Positions 7,969 to 17,640 of a stretch of 26,465 nt of DNA are shown piece after piece (positions within the stretch are counted from its first letter, which is position 1; each line of letters opens with the position of its first letter). The notes under the pieces were generated by a model, which saw only the letters and a list, made by a program, of their open reading frames with translations, ran no database searches and was not told where the DNA came from. This stretch comes from Methylophilales bacterium UBA4017 (GTDB lineage Bacteria > Pseudomonadota > Gammaproteobacteria > Burkholderiales > Methylophilaceae), in NCBI GenBank assembly GCA_002384685.1, contig DGAZ01000047.1:1-26465 (forward strand), written 5' to 3'. A program made the translations under genes and the position numbers.

Positions 7969-10273
7969 AGTAAAAATTAATGGGAAGGAAATAGAGGTTC
8001 AGCCTAAAACAACAATCATTGAGGCTGCAGATAAGCTCGGCATCGATATCCCAAGATTTTGTTACCATAAGAAATTGTCCGTAGCTGCAAATTGCAGAAT
8101 GTGTTTAGTAGAAGTAAAAAAATTTGGTAAACCCCTTCCAGCATGTGCGACCCAGTTAATGGATGGAATGGAGATTTCTACCAATTCAAAATCAGTTAAA
8201 GATACGCAAAAAAGTATCATGGAATTCTTGTTAATTAACCACCCATTAGATTGCCCGATTTGCGATCAAGGGGGTGAATGTGATTTACAAGACACTGCCG
8301 TGGCTTATGGAGCAAGTAAGACTAGGTACACCGAAGAAAAAAGGGTAGTTTTCAATAAAAATATTGGCCCACTCATATCGACAGATCTAACACGGTGCAT
8401 TCAATGCACACGTTGCGTTAGATTTCTAAAAGAAGTTGGTGGGGTAATGGAGCTTGGTTTAGTTGGTCGAGGAGAGCATGCAGAAATATCGGCATATGTA
8501 GATAAAGCGGTAGGGTCTGAACTCTCAGGGAATATCATCGATCTTTGCCCTGTCGGCGCACTTACCTCCAAACCCTTTAGATATTCCGCAAGGACTTGGG
8601 AGTTGATTAGGAGACCATCAATTTCGATTCATGACAGCCTTGGGTCCAATCTTGAATTCCACATTAAAGACCATAAGGTAATGAGAGCTTTACCAAAAGA
8701 GAATGAAGCAATTAATGAGTGTTGGATTTCTGACAGAGATAGATATTCTTATGAAGGGCTTAATCATAAAGATCGATTACAGACCCCAATGATCAAGGTA
8801 AATAAGTCGTGGAAAGCTGTTGACTGGGATGAGGCTTTTGAATTTATTGTTAAAAAAATAAAACCTCAAATCGATAAAAATCAAGGCGATACGATTGGTT
8901 TTTTATATTCACCTCAAAGCTCTATTGAGGAGGCATTCTTGGTAAATAAAATAGCAGACGCACTTGGGTCATGCCATGTTGACTATAGAGTAAGGCAAGA
9001 TAACTTTGATCTCAAGGGTGTTTGGCTTGGTTGCCCTGTTGAAGATATTGAGAAGCTTAAAACGATAGTGTTGATTGGAAGCAATATTAGGTCTGAGCAA
9101 CCATTAATGGCTAACCGATTTAGAAAAATGGCTCATGCAGAAGGTAAGATCTTCACTATCAATTCTTATGAAGATGATTTGCTTATGCCAGTGACAGATA
9201 GGATTATATGTAGGCCATCAGATTATTCGTATGAATTATTAAAAATTCTTAAAGCCCTTACTACATTGCGTAAACTTTCTATTAATAATCACTATGTTGA
9301 AAGCCAAATGAAAGCCATTCCTGTGGATGGTAAATCATTAGCTTATGCAAAAGCTTTAATAAAAGCAAAGAACATGGGAAGCATTTTTATAGGCCAAAAT
9401 GCACTAAATCATAAATCGGCTAATGATATATATGTTGTTGCAAAAATTATCGGTGAGTCATTAAATATAAATGTCGGGTCAATATTAGACGCTCCCAATA
9501 TTGTTGGGCTAGACATGCTTAGCCATAATCTTAACAAATCAAACACAATGAACATGCTTGAAAGTAAATTATCGGCTTTAATTACTGTTAACCTAGAGGG
9601 TGCTAAGGATATATCCTGCGGCAAAGTCTTAACTGAAGCTTTAAAAAAATCAAAATTTAATCTTGCGATAACTCCATACAGCTCTGATGCGTACGCTGAA
9701 TTCGATTGCCTTCTTCCTATGGCCACATTTACAGAGTCTTCAGGTACGTACATTAATATTGCTCGACAAGACCAGTCCATAAAAGCAGTAACAAAGCCGT
9801 TAGGAAAAGCTAGGCCAGCCTGGAAGATATTAAGAGTGTTGGCTAATTATCTACAAATTGATGGATTTACTTACGAATCATCCGAGGATATAAAGAAAGA
9901 AATTTTAGGAAATAACACCAGCTTTAACTTTCCCGAAGAGAGTACGAACGAAAAAATTAAACAAATTAAACCGGGTGGCCAAGGTTCTCTAGACCATTTG
10001 CACTTAGTACGCTCTCAAGACAACGATATGATAGTTAGAAGAGCGGATGCCCTCCATGCTCTTGACGGAAATTGGTTAGATGTAGCAAGAGTTAACCCAA
10101 AGACTGCTGTGAAGTTTAAGCTTAAGGATTCCATTAAGGTGGATAGGGAAGGCGAGGAGATATCACTCCCAATTGTCGAAGATGAAAAAATTGCAACAAA
10201 CACGGTTTGTTACTATCAGAAGTTAACTAGCTTAACTGGCACTAAACTTGAATCGAACAAGGCGGGCAGCTAA
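7961..10273 (+). CDS. nuoG: NADH-quinone oxidoreductase subunit G (75 kDa, multi-cluster)
   Basis: NuoG is the largest peripheral subunit and carries several iron-sulfur clusters between NuoF and NuoI. The 770-residue product starts with a 2Fe-2S ferredoxin domain: Cys34, Cys45, Cys48, Cys62 (N1b). Next comes the His94/Cys98/Cys101/Cys107 motif (N5), then Cys146, Cys149, Cys152 and Cys196 (N4). The rest is a molybdopterin-oxidoreductase-like domain that is structural in complex I. The extra N7 cysteines of E. coli-type NuoG are absent: the equivalent segment reads PSISIHDSLGSN, without cysteine. It overlaps nuoF by eight bases, and nuoH begins one base after its stop. Confidence 0.97.
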   Translation: MIKVKINGKEIEVQPKTTIIEAADKLGIDIPRFCYHKKLSVAANCRMCLVEVKKFGKPLPACATQLMDGMEISTNSKSVKDTQKSIMEFLLINHPLDCPICDQGGECDLQDTAVAYGASKTRYTEEKRVVFNKNIGPLISTDLTRCIQCTRCVRFLKEVGGVMELGLVGRGEHAEISAYVDKAVGSELSGNIIDLCPVGALTSKPFRYSARTWELIRRPSISIHDSLGSNLEFHIKDHKVMRALPKENEAINECWISDRDRYSYEGLNHKDRLQTPMIKVNKSWKAVDWDEAFEFIVKKIKPQIDKNQGDTIGFLYSPQSSIEEAFLVNKIADALGSCHVDYRVRQDNFDLKGVWLGCPVEDIEKLKTIVLIGSNIRSEQPLMANRFRKMAHAEGKIFTINSYEDDLLMPVTDRIICRPSDYSYELLKILKALTTLRKLSINNHYVESQMKAIPVDGKSLAYAKALIKAKNMGSIFIGQNALNHKSANDIYVVAKIIGESLNINVGSILDAPNIVGLDMLSHNLNKSNTMNMLESKLSALITVNLEGAKDISCGKVLTEALKKSKFNLAITPYSSDAYAEFDCLLPMATFTESSGTYINIARQDQSIKAVTKPLGKARPAWKILRVLANYLQIDGFTYESSEDIKKEILGNNTSFNFPEESTNEKIKQIKPGGQGSLDHLHLVRSQDNDMIVRRADALHALDGNWLDVARVNPKTAVKFKLKDSIKVDREGEEISLPIVEDEKIATNTVCYYQKLTSLTGTKLESNKAGS

Positions 10274-10274
10274 T

Positions 10275-11294
10275 ATGCAGCCTATACTTCAAGAATATTT
10301 TCCTGCATTTGCTGACACAATATGGGTGCTGATGAAAATTGTAGCCATAGTCATCCCTTTAATGATTTCTGTTGCCTACCTAACTTACTTTGAAAGAAAA
10401 GTGATTGGTTATATGCAGGGTCGACTTGGCCCCAATCGAGTAGGTTATTTTGGGCTACTACAACCAATTGCAGATGCGCTGAAGTTGCTTTTCAAGGAAA
10501 TCATTGTCCCAACAAAATCTAGTAAAGCTTTATTTTACCTTGCTCCGGTTTTAACTATTGCCCCTGCATTCGCTGCTTGGGCAGTTATCCCATTTAATGC
10601 AGAGTTAGTTTTGGCTGATATCAATGCAGGCTTATTGTATGTTTTAGCTATGACTTCTATAGCCGTTTATGGCGTCATCATTGCTGGATGGGCTTCAAAT
10701 TCAAAATACGCTTTTTTAGGTAGCATGCGTTCAGCAGCGCAAATTGTTTCATATGAGATTGCAATGGGCTTTACATTAGTTGGTGTCCTAATGTGTGCAA
10801 ATAGTCTTAATTTAGGAGATATTGTAGCAGGCCAGTCGGGCGGTATTCTTCAGTGGTATGTATGGCCATTATTTCCTTTATTTATTATTTACTTTATTAG
10901 TGCTGTCGCTGAAACGAACCGAGCACCTTTTGATGTTGCAGAGGGCGAATCAGAAATAGTTGCTGGTTTCCACGTTGAATACTCAGGCATGGCTTTTGCG
11001 GTATTCTTTTTAGCTGAATATGCAAATATGATCCTTGTTTCAGTACTCGCCGCACTAATGTTTCTTGGAGGGTGGTTATCCCCGACAGCCTTAATTCCAG
11101 ATGGTATCCATTGGTTACTAATTAAAACTGCAGCTTTATTATTTTTCTTTTTGTGGTTTAGGGCTACTTTCCCAAGATACCGATACGATCAAATTATGCG
11201 CTTAGGATGGAAAATTTTTATACCTATCACCTTGGTGTGGATAATTTTTATTGGAGCTATGATGCAAACTTCATATAACGGGATGTTTCATTAA
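10275..11294 (+). CDS. nuoH: NADH-quinone oxidoreductase subunit H
   Basis: NuoH is the membrane subunit that completes the quinone chamber and links the peripheral arm to the proton-pumping arm. I chose the ATG at 10275 (339 residues), right after the nuoG stop. An in-frame TTG at 10248 would only add residues that overlap the nuoG end. The conserved blocks are AYLTYFERKVIGYMQGRLGPNRVG, QPIADALKLLFKE, and the acidic loop AETNRAPFDVAEGESEIVAGFHVEY with its glutamates, plus RATFPRYRYDQIMRLGWK near the C-terminus. About eight membrane helices are evident. The nuoI start follows with no spacer. Confidence 0.97.
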   Translation: MQPILQEYFPAFADTIWVLMKIVAIVIPLMISVAYLTYFERKVIGYMQGRLGPNRVGYFGLLQPIADALKLLFKEIIVPTKSSKALFYLAPVLTIAPAFAAWAVIPFNAELVLADINAGLLYVLAMTSIAVYGVIIAGWASNSKYAFLGSMRSAAQIVSYEIAMGFTLVGVLMCANSLNLGDIVAGQSGGILQWYVWPLFPLFIIYFISAVAETNRAPFDVAEGESEIVAGFHVEYSGMAFAVFFLAEYANMILVSVLAALMFLGGWLSPTALIPDGIHWLLIKTAALLFFFLWFRATFPRYRYDQIMRLGWKIFIPITLVWIIFIGAMMQTSYNGMFH

Positions 11295-11792
11295 ATGAAT
11301 ATTCTTAAAATCATCGCGAGAACGCTCAAAAGCCTTTCGCTTTACGAATTAATTATTGGCTTAGGCTTAACCGGTAGGTATTTCTTTTCAAGAAAAATTA
11401 CGATTCAGTATCCAGAGGAGACCACACCTCAATCCCCAAGGTTTCGAGGATTGCATGCATTAAGGAGATATCCAAATGGAGAGGAAAGATGTATTGCTTG
11501 TAAATTGTGCGAAGCGGTATGCCCCGCTATGGCTATAACTATAGAGTCTGAGCTAAGGGAAGATAATACGCGACGGACTACACGGTACGATATTGATTTA
11601 ACGAAATGTATTTTTTGTGGTTTTTGTGAAGAATCGTGCCCCGTAGATTCTATTGTTGAGACTAGGATTTTTGACTACCACGGAGAGGAGCGAGGAGACT
11701 TGTTATACACAAAAGAGATGCTCTTGGATGTGGGTGACAAGTACGAGGATCAGATAGCCAAAGATAGATCAGAGGAGGCGAAGTATAGATAA
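11295..11792 (+). CDS. nuoI: NADH-quinone oxidoreductase subunit I (two 4Fe-4S ferredoxin)
   Basis: NuoI (23 kDa) holds clusters N6a and N6b and passes electrons towards N2 in NuoB. The 165-residue product begins with an amphipathic helix anchoring it to the membrane, then two classical motifs: CIACKLCEAVCP (Cys66, 69, 72, 76) and CIFCGFCEESCP (Cys105, 108, 111, 115). The RFRGLHALRRYPNGEERC segment before the first motif is typical. It starts directly after the nuoH stop, and its TAA shares one base with the nuoJ ATG. Confidence 0.97.
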   Translation: MNILKIIARTLKSLSLYELIIGLGLTGRYFFSRKITIQYPEETTPQSPRFRGLHALRRYPNGEERCIACKLCEAVCPAMAITIESELREDNTRRTTRYDIDLTKCIFCGFCEESCPVDSIVETRIFDYHGEERGDLLYTKEMLLDVGDKYEDQIAKDRSEEAKYR

Positions 11793-12385
11793 TGGAGACT
11801 GTATTCTACATTTTATCGTCAGTACTCCTTGTGTCAGCAATAAAGGTCATTACTTCAAAAAATCCCGTATTTTCTGCGCTGTATTTAGTACTCTCATTTT
11901 TTAGTGCTGCTGGTATATGGCTTTTACTGCAGGCAGAGTTTTTGGCAATTGCTTTAGTCCTCGTTTATGTAGGCGCGGTTATGGTACTCTTTTTGTTTGT
12001 TGTAATGATGCTGGATATCAACCTTGAAAAGATAAAGGAGGGCTTCTGGAATTATTTCCCAATGGCCATCTTTGTTGCAATAGTAATGCTTGTTGAAATG
12101 ATTCTGGTCCTTAACAATAATTACTTTCAAGAAACATCGAATGCCGTATACACCAGCATAAGCAATACAGAAGCTCTTGGTCTGGTCTTATATTCTGACT
12201 ACATACTTCCTTTTGAGGTTGCTTCAATCATTCTTTTAGTTGCAATTATAGCCGCTATCGCCCTTACCTTAAGAGGGGTTAAAAACCACAAAGGTATTAA
12301 TCCTGCAAGCCAGGTTAGTGTTACTAAGAAAGATAGGTTAAGAATGGTGGACATGAAATCAACAACCAAGTTAAGAGGGAAATAA
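11792..12385 (+). CDS. nuoJ: NADH-quinone oxidoreductase subunit J
   Basis: NuoJ is a core membrane subunit whose third helix changes conformation during coupling in complex I. The 197-residue product has five predicted membrane helices. The conserved third helix LVYVGAVMVLFLFVVMMLDI contains the tyrosine and the pi-bulge glycine known from the family. The C-terminal tail is polar and basic. It starts in a one-base overlap with nuoI (TAATG) and ends in the same way with nuoK. Confidence 0.95.
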   Translation: METVFYILSSVLLVSAIKVITSKNPVFSALYLVLSFFSAAGIWLLLQAEFLAIALVLVYVGAVMVLFLFVVMMLDINLEKIKEGFWNYFPMAIFVAIVMLVEMILVLNNNYFQETSNAVYTSISNTEALGLVLYSDYILPFEVASIILLVAIIAAIALTLRGVKNHKGINPASQVSVTKKDRLRMVDMKSTTKLRGK

Positions 12386-12690
12386 TGATAACGCTATCCT
12401 CTTACCTTATCCTAGCCGCACTTCTATTTTTAATCGGAGTGGTGGGAATTTTTCTAAACAGAAAAAATATCATTACTTTGTTGATGGCAATAGAACTAAT
12501 GCTTTTAGCGGTGAATATCAACTTTATTGCATTCAGTCATTACTTGGGAGATATAGCGGGTCAAGTTTTTGTATTCTTTATTTTAACTGTAGCTGCAGCT
12601 GAGTCAGCAATTGGTTTGGCTATTATTATTTTGGTATTTCGAAATAATCAATCAATTAATATTGATGAACTAGACAAGCTTAAAGGCTGA
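12385..12690 (+). CDS. nuoK: NADH-quinone oxidoreductase subunit K
   Basis: NuoK is a three-helix membrane subunit, homologous to MrpC, that forms part of a proton path. The 101-residue product has the two key intramembrane glutamates: Glu37 in LLMAIELMLLAVNINF and Glu73 in AAAESAIGLAI, corresponding to Glu36 and Glu72 of E. coli. Helices lie at about residues 3-24, 29-50 and 60-85. It overlaps nuoJ by one base and is separated from nuoL by one base. Confidence 0.96.
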   Translation: MITLSSYLILAALLFLIGVVGIFLNRKNIITLLMAIELMLLAVNINFIAFSHYLGDIAGQVFVFFILTVAAAESAIGLAIIILVFRNNQSINIDELDKLKG

Positions 12691-12691
12691 T

Positions 12692-14674
12692 ATGAAGTTA
12701 ATACATATATTTTCTATTGCCCCCTTTGCTCCTTTGGTTGCAGCTTTACTCGTTGGTTTTTTTGGAAAAAAACTACCTAAGATATTCTCTTACGGCATAA
12801 CTATTCTTGGCGTTTTTATAGCTTTCTTAATATCGCTATATTTACTTTACCTAACAAGTAACGGCTATTCTATGAATGAAGCTCTATACCAGTGGATGGC
12901 TTCTGGAAGTTATAAATTTGAAATTGGGTTTTTAATCGATAATTTAACTTCATTGATGATGGTTGTAGTTACCTTTGTTTCGCTCATGGTGCATATTTAT
13001 ACGATTGGTTACATGAAAGATGACCCAGGCTTCAGTAGATTTTTTAGCTACATATCGCTATTCACTTTTGCTATGTTGATGCTGGTAATGAGCAATAATT
13101 TCCTTCAACTTTTCTTTGGTTGGGAGGGGGTCGGCGTAGTATCTTATTTGCTCATAGGATTCTGGTACAAAAAAAGCACAGCAATTCACGCTAATCTAAA
13201 AGCATTTTTGGTCAACAGAGTTGGCGATATTGGGCTGGTTCTAGGTATAGCACTGATCTTGTTTTGGTTTGGTTCTCTAGATTATGCGAATGTTTTTCAA
13301 CGAGCTAATTTTTTACAACAAGAACAGATGATGCTTTTTGGCAGCCAGTCGGTTTCTGTCATTAGTGTCATTTGCATTCTACTATTTATAGGTGCTATGG
13401 GTAAATCAGCTCAAGTACCTTTACATGTTTGGCTGCCTGACTCAATGGAGGGACCAACACCTATATCCGCGCTTATTCATGCAGCAACAATGGTGACTGC
13501 AGGAATATTTATGGTTGCAAGAATGTCTCCAATTTTCGAGTTTTCCAATACAGCACTATCGTTCATAACAATCATTGGGGCAGTTACTGCATTATCTATG
13601 GGTCTTCTAGGCGTCATTCAAAATGATATAAAGCGGGTCATTGCCTACTCAACACTTTCGCAGTTAGGTTATATGACAGTGGCTCTTGGAGTATCAGCCT
13701 ATTCCGTCGCTATTTTCCACCTAATGACTCATGCTTTTTTTAAAGCTTTATTATTCTTGGCGGCTGGGTCGGTAATTATTGCAATGCATCATGATCAGGA
13801 TATTCGAAATATGGGAGGTTTAAAAAAGTACATGCCTATCACATGGATAACTTTTTTAATTGGTTCGTTAGCGTTAATTGGGACTCCGTTTCTTTCAGGC
13901 TTTTATTCAAAAGAAACTATCATAGAGGCAGCAAAGCTTAGTCAGAATATGGGTAGTAGTTTTGCTTATTGGGCGCTCGTTATAGGAGTATTTTTCACAG
14001 CCTTTTATTCAGCCCGACTGTACTTTTTAGTTTTTCATGGCCAAGAGAGGTGGCGAATGAATAAACAGACCGATTTGCATCATGGGTTAAATAAAAATCA
14101 AAGCCCACATGAAACATCATTTGTAATTACTTTGCCTCTTGTTTTATTGGCTATTCCATCATTAGTCATCGGTTATTTCAGTATAGATTTTATTTTATAT
14201 GGTGACTTCTTCAAGCAGTCAATATTCGTTGACTTGGCTAAACATCAAAGTTTATATGATTTGCAGCAGCATTTTCATGGGTCATGGGCTATGGGCCTTC
14301 ACGGCTTCCTGACTTTGCCTTTCATCCTTACAGCTAGCGGAGTGTTATTGGCTTGGCTAATGTATATAAAAAATATAAGACTTGCTATTCCCCCATTAAT
14401 TATAAAACCTGTAAAAAAAATGTTAGATGCTAATTATGGTTTCGATTATTTTTATGAACAATGGTTAGCCGCAGGATTAAGGAAATTAGGACATTTTTTA
14501 TGGAAGTATATTGATACAAATATTATTGATTCGTTTTTTGTTAATGGGACAGCCAAGCTTGTCAAAGTGGCATCAGTGCTTTTAAAATCAATACAGTCAG
14601 GCTACATATATCACTATGCATTCACCATGATTATCGGCTTATTCTTACTAATAACTTTTTTTGTGAAGATCTAA
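12692..14674 (+). CDS. nuoL: NADH-quinone oxidoreductase subunit L (antiporter-like)
   Basis: NuoL is the distal proton-pumping subunit, related to Mrp antiporter subunits, with a long lateral helix at its C-terminus. The 660-residue product shows the channel glutamate Glu145 in FGWEGVGVVSYLLIGFW, the lysine Lys238 in MGKSAQVPLHVWLPDSMEGPTP, HAATMVTAGIFMVAR, and NDIKRVIAYSTLSQLGYM. The C-terminal region contains the traverse-helix linker (LDANYGFDYFYEQW) and a final anchoring helix. The length is in the usual range. It begins one base after nuoK, and its TAA abuts the nuoM ATG. Confidence 0.97.
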   Translation: MKLIHIFSIAPFAPLVAALLVGFFGKKLPKIFSYGITILGVFIAFLISLYLLYLTSNGYSMNEALYQWMASGSYKFEIGFLIDNLTSLMMVVVTFVSLMVHIYTIGYMKDDPGFSRFFSYISLFTFAMLMLVMSNNFLQLFFGWEGVGVVSYLLIGFWYKKSTAIHANLKAFLVNRVGDIGLVLGIALILFWFGSLDYANVFQRANFLQQEQMMLFGSQSVSVISVICILLFIGAMGKSAQVPLHVWLPDSMEGPTPISALIHAATMVTAGIFMVARMSPIFEFSNTALSFITIIGAVTALSMGLLGVIQNDIKRVIAYSTLSQLGYMTVALGVSAYSVAIFHLMTHAFFKALLFLAAGSVIIAMHHDQDIRNMGGLKKYMPITWITFLIGSLALIGTPFLSGFYSKETIIEAAKLSQNMGSSFAYWALVIGVFFTAFYSARLYFLVFHGQERWRMNKQTDLHHGLNKNQSPHETSFVITLPLVLLAIPSLVIGYFSIDFILYGDFFKQSIFVDLAKHQSLYDLQQHFHGSWAMGLHGFLTLPFILTASGVLLAWLMYIKNIRLAIPPLIIKPVKKMLDANYGFDYFYEQWLAAGLRKLGHFLWKYIDTNIIDSFFVNGTAKLVKVASVLLKSIQSGYIYHYAFTMIIGLFLLITFFVKI

Positions 14675-16189
14675 ATGCAAGCTAATTCTATTTTATCGCT
14701 AGCTATATGGGTGCCAATTTTTTTTGGCGGTCTACTATTGTTTAGCAGTAAATTATGTAAGCCGAAAACAGCGGAATACTTATCATTATTTGCTGGGATG
14801 GTTTCTTTTTTCGTTACCCTGCCTATAGTTGTAAATTTTGATCTTACAACCGCGCAGTTCCAGTTCCAAGAATTTGCCCATTGGATATTACCTTACAGAA
14901 TCAATTATCACTTGGGTGTTGATGGTTTTTCAGTGCCTCTAATCCTCCTCACAAGCTTCATGACCTTGGTAGTGATCATTAGTAATACAAGGAAGAGCAT
15001 TCCTTCTAGCAAATCAAAAGGGGGCATACAAAAAAATATTGGGCTTTATAACGGCGCCTTTCTTATAATGTCCGGTCTTATGATAGGGGTATTTACTTCA
15101 CTTGATGCGATCCTATATTATATTTTTTGGGAGGCCATGCTCATTCCCATGTTTCTCATCATTGGTATTTGGGGTGGGCCAAACCGAGTTTACGCAACCA
15201 TAAAATTTTTCCTTTATACCGTTCTTGGGTCTTTATTAATGCTTGTTGCATTTATTTATCTGTATATGCAAACAGGTAGCTTCTCTTTATTTGACTTCTA
15301 TAAAATTCCATTAACACTCAATACACAGTTTTTAATTTTTATGGCCTTCTTTATGGCTTTTGCTGTAAAAATTCCTATGTGGCCAGTACATACATGGTTG
15401 CCAGACGCACATGTAGAGGCCCCCACTGGAGGATCCATTATCCTTGCGGCAATCATGCTGAAACTTGGTGGTTATAGCTTTATACGATTTGCAATGCCTA
15501 TTGCCACTGATGCCGCCATATATCTTAAGCCTTTTATTATTGGTTTGTCGTTGGTGAGTATTGTTTATATTGCGCTCATAGCATTAGTACAAAAAGATAT
15601 GAAAAAGTTAATTGCTTATTCATCAATATCACACATGGGTTTTGTGACCTTAGGCTTATTTCTCTTAACACCATTGGGTGTGGAGGGAGGTTATATCCAA
15701 ATGATCTCTCATGGCTTTATCTCTGCCGCACTATTTTTGTGTGTTGGAATTTTGTATGACCAGTCCCACACCAGGGATATTGATAGGTATGGCGGCGTTA
15801 TAAACAAAATGCCACTATTTACTGCTTTTGCCGTATTTTTTGCAATGGCAAATGCCGGTCTTCCAGGAACATCTGGTTTTGTGGGTGAGTTTCTTGTGAT
15901 TCTAGCTTCCGCACAATCAAATTTTTGGATTGCATTTTTGGCATCGCTAACCTTGCTTGTTGGGGCAGCTTATTCGCTATGGATGATCAAAAGAGTTTTT
16001 TATGGAGAGGTGACTAATAAGCTAGTGGATAATTTAAAAGACATAGGGTTGAGAGAAACTGTCGTCCTAGGGTCGTTAGCTTGCCTTGTGATTGTAGTCG
16101 GAGTTTATCCCGCCATCATTTCTGACATTACCAACGTCACGGCAGATCAATTTATTCAAAGCATGAGTTTTTCTAAGGTTATAAAATGA
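14675..16189 (+). CDS. nuoM: NADH-quinone oxidoreductase subunit M (antiporter-like)
   Basis: NuoM is the middle antiporter-like proton-pumping subunit of complex I. The 504-residue product carries the conserved glutamate Glu153 in FWEAMLIPMFLIIGIWGG, the lysine in AVKIPMWPVHTWLPDAHVEAP, TGGSIILAAIMLKLGGY and the second lysine block QKDMKKLIAYSSISHMGFV. About fourteen membrane helices are evident from the hydrophobicity pattern. The start follows the nuoL stop without spacer, and the last four bases (ATGA) overlap nuoN. Confidence 0.97.
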   Translation: MQANSILSLAIWVPIFFGGLLLFSSKLCKPKTAEYLSLFAGMVSFFVTLPIVVNFDLTTAQFQFQEFAHWILPYRINYHLGVDGFSVPLILLTSFMTLVVIISNTRKSIPSSKSKGGIQKNIGLYNGAFLIMSGLMIGVFTSLDAILYYIFWEAMLIPMFLIIGIWGGPNRVYATIKFFLYTVLGSLLMLVAFIYLYMQTGSFSLFDFYKIPLTLNTQFLIFMAFFMAFAVKIPMWPVHTWLPDAHVEAPTGGSIILAAIMLKLGGYSFIRFAMPIATDAAIYLKPFIIGLSLVSIVYIALIALVQKDMKKLIAYSSISHMGFVTLGLFLLTPLGVEGGYIQMISHGFISAALFLCVGILYDQSHTRDIDRYGGVINKMPLFTAFAVFFAMANAGLPGTSGFVGEFLVILASAQSNFWIAFLASLTLLVGAAYSLWMIKRVFYGEVTNKLVDNLKDIGLRETVVLGSLACLVIVVGVYPAIISDITNVTADQFIQSMSFSKVIK

Positions 16190-17640
16190 ACCCTGATTTA
16201 AATAGTCAATTAATTTTATTATTACCAGAAATGATCATAGCTTTTTTTGCTATGTTTGTTTTAGTTCTTGATCTTTACTTCAAGGATAAAGAAAAAAACT
16301 TGGTTTATGGTTTATCGCAGCTAGCACTATTGTTTGCCGCCATTTCAACGGCTATTCAAGGTTTTGAAATTAAAGTGCTTGCATTTAATGGTATGTTTAT
16401 TTCCGATAGCATCTCAACGTACTTAAAGCTTCTTGCATATATTAGTATGTCATTGGTCTTTACTTATAGTAGGACCTACCTTAAAGCGAGATTGCTTCTG
16501 AAAGGGGAGTACTTTAGTCTAAGTTTATTTGTTTTGTTGGGCGTCATGCTGATGATTTCAAGCATGAATTTGCTGATGATTTATATGGGGCTTGAGTTAC
16601 TATCACTTAGTCTTTATGCGCTAGTTGCTTTAGATAGAGATAATCCTAAAGCCAGTGAAGCAGCCATGAAATATTTTGTTTTAGGGGCACTAGCATCGGG
16701 TTTATTGCTATATGGAATGTCAATGCTGTATGGATTAACAGGCTCTTTAGATCTTCTCATTATTGCTAATGCATTACAAGAGATACCCATAGATCAATCA
16801 ATCTTGGTCTTTGGCTTGGTATTTATCGTGGTAGGAATTGCATTTAAATTTGGGGCAGCACCTTTTCAGATGTGGGTACCCGATGTTTATCAGGGGGCAC
16901 CGCTCCCGATCACCATGTTAATTGGATCAGTTCCTAAGTTTGCTGCAGTGGCGATGTCAATTAGATTGCTTTTTCAGGGACTCGAAACACTATCATCAGA
17001 ATGGCAGCAGATGTTTTTGTTTATGGCTTTACTATCCATGTTGATAGGAAATATAACGGCCATAGCTCAGACTAATATCAAAAGAATGTTGGCATACTCA
17101 ACAATATCTCACGTAGGATTTATTTTTCTTGGGCTTATGTCAGGATCGGTAAATGGTGCATCGGCTATTTTATTTTATATAGCCTGTTATGCATTAATGA
17201 CCCTAGCTGCTTTCGGCTTGATTATTGCTCTATCAGCTAATGGTAAAGATTTTGAATTGCTGGATGATTTTAAGGGGTTAAATAAAAGAAATCCGTGGGC
17301 AGCAGCAATTTTTTTAATAACAATGTTAAGCCTCGCAGGTATTCCACCCACAGTAGGTTTCTATGCAAAATTCTCAATACTCGAATCAATAGTAAGCGCC
17401 GGCTACATTTGGCCAGCTGTTTTTGCTGTGATGATGGCTTTAATTGGCATGTATTATTATTTAAGGATTATCAAACTCATGTACTTTGATGAGGCGCCTA
17501 AATTAATAGTTATCAATATTCCTAAAAGCCTTTTATGGGTATTGACTATCAATACTGGCAGTATTATTTTATTAGGAATTTTCCCTAAAACATTAATGAG
17601 CATTGCTGCGATTACGGCAGGCTTTGGATTGCAATCATGA
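16186..17640 (+). CDS. nuoN: NADH-quinone oxidoreductase subunit N (antiporter-like)
   Basis: NuoN is the antiporter-like subunit nearest to the quinone end of the membrane arm and the last of the fourteen complex I genes here. The 484-residue product has the conserved Glu137 in IYMGLELLSLSLYALVAL, Lys221 in AFKFGAAPFQMWVPDVYQGAP, and TNIKRMLAYSTISHVGFI. Both ends overlap neighbours by four bases (ATGA), with nuoM upstream and with the DUF2818 gene downstream, indicating translational coupling through the end of the operon. Confidence 0.97.
   Translation: MNPDLNSQLILLLPEMIIAFFAMFVLVLDLYFKDKEKNLVYGLSQLALLFAAISTAIQGFEIKVLAFNGMFISDSISTYLKLLAYISMSLVFTYSRTYLKARLLLKGEYFSLSLFVLLGVMLMISSMNLLMIYMGLELLSLSLYALVALDRDNPKASEAAMKYFVLGALASGLLLYGMSMLYGLTGSLDLLIIANALQEIPIDQSILVFGLVFIVVGIAFKFGAAPFQMWVPDVYQGAPLPITMLIGSVPKFAAVAMSIRLLFQGLETLSSEWQQMFLFMALLSMLIGNITAIAQTNIKRMLAYSTISHVGFIFLGLMSGSVNGASAILFYIACYALMTLAAFGLIIALSANGKDFELLDDFKGLNKRNPWAAAIFLITMLSLAGIPPTVGFYAKFSILESIVSAGYIWPAVFAVMMALIGMYYYLRIIKLMYFDEAPKLIVINIPKSLLWVLTINTGSIILLGIFPKTLMSIAAITAGFGLQS

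Noticed and set aside
9409..9780. Minus-strand open frame of 123 codons within nuoG
   Set aside because: It lies entirely inside a strongly conserved gene on the + strand, has no recognisable family pattern and no ribosome binding site. It is a shadow frame.
10248..10274. Upstream extension of nuoH to a TTG start
   Set aside because: It only adds residues overlapping the nuoG end, while the ATG at 10275 directly follows the nuoG stop and fits the family length.
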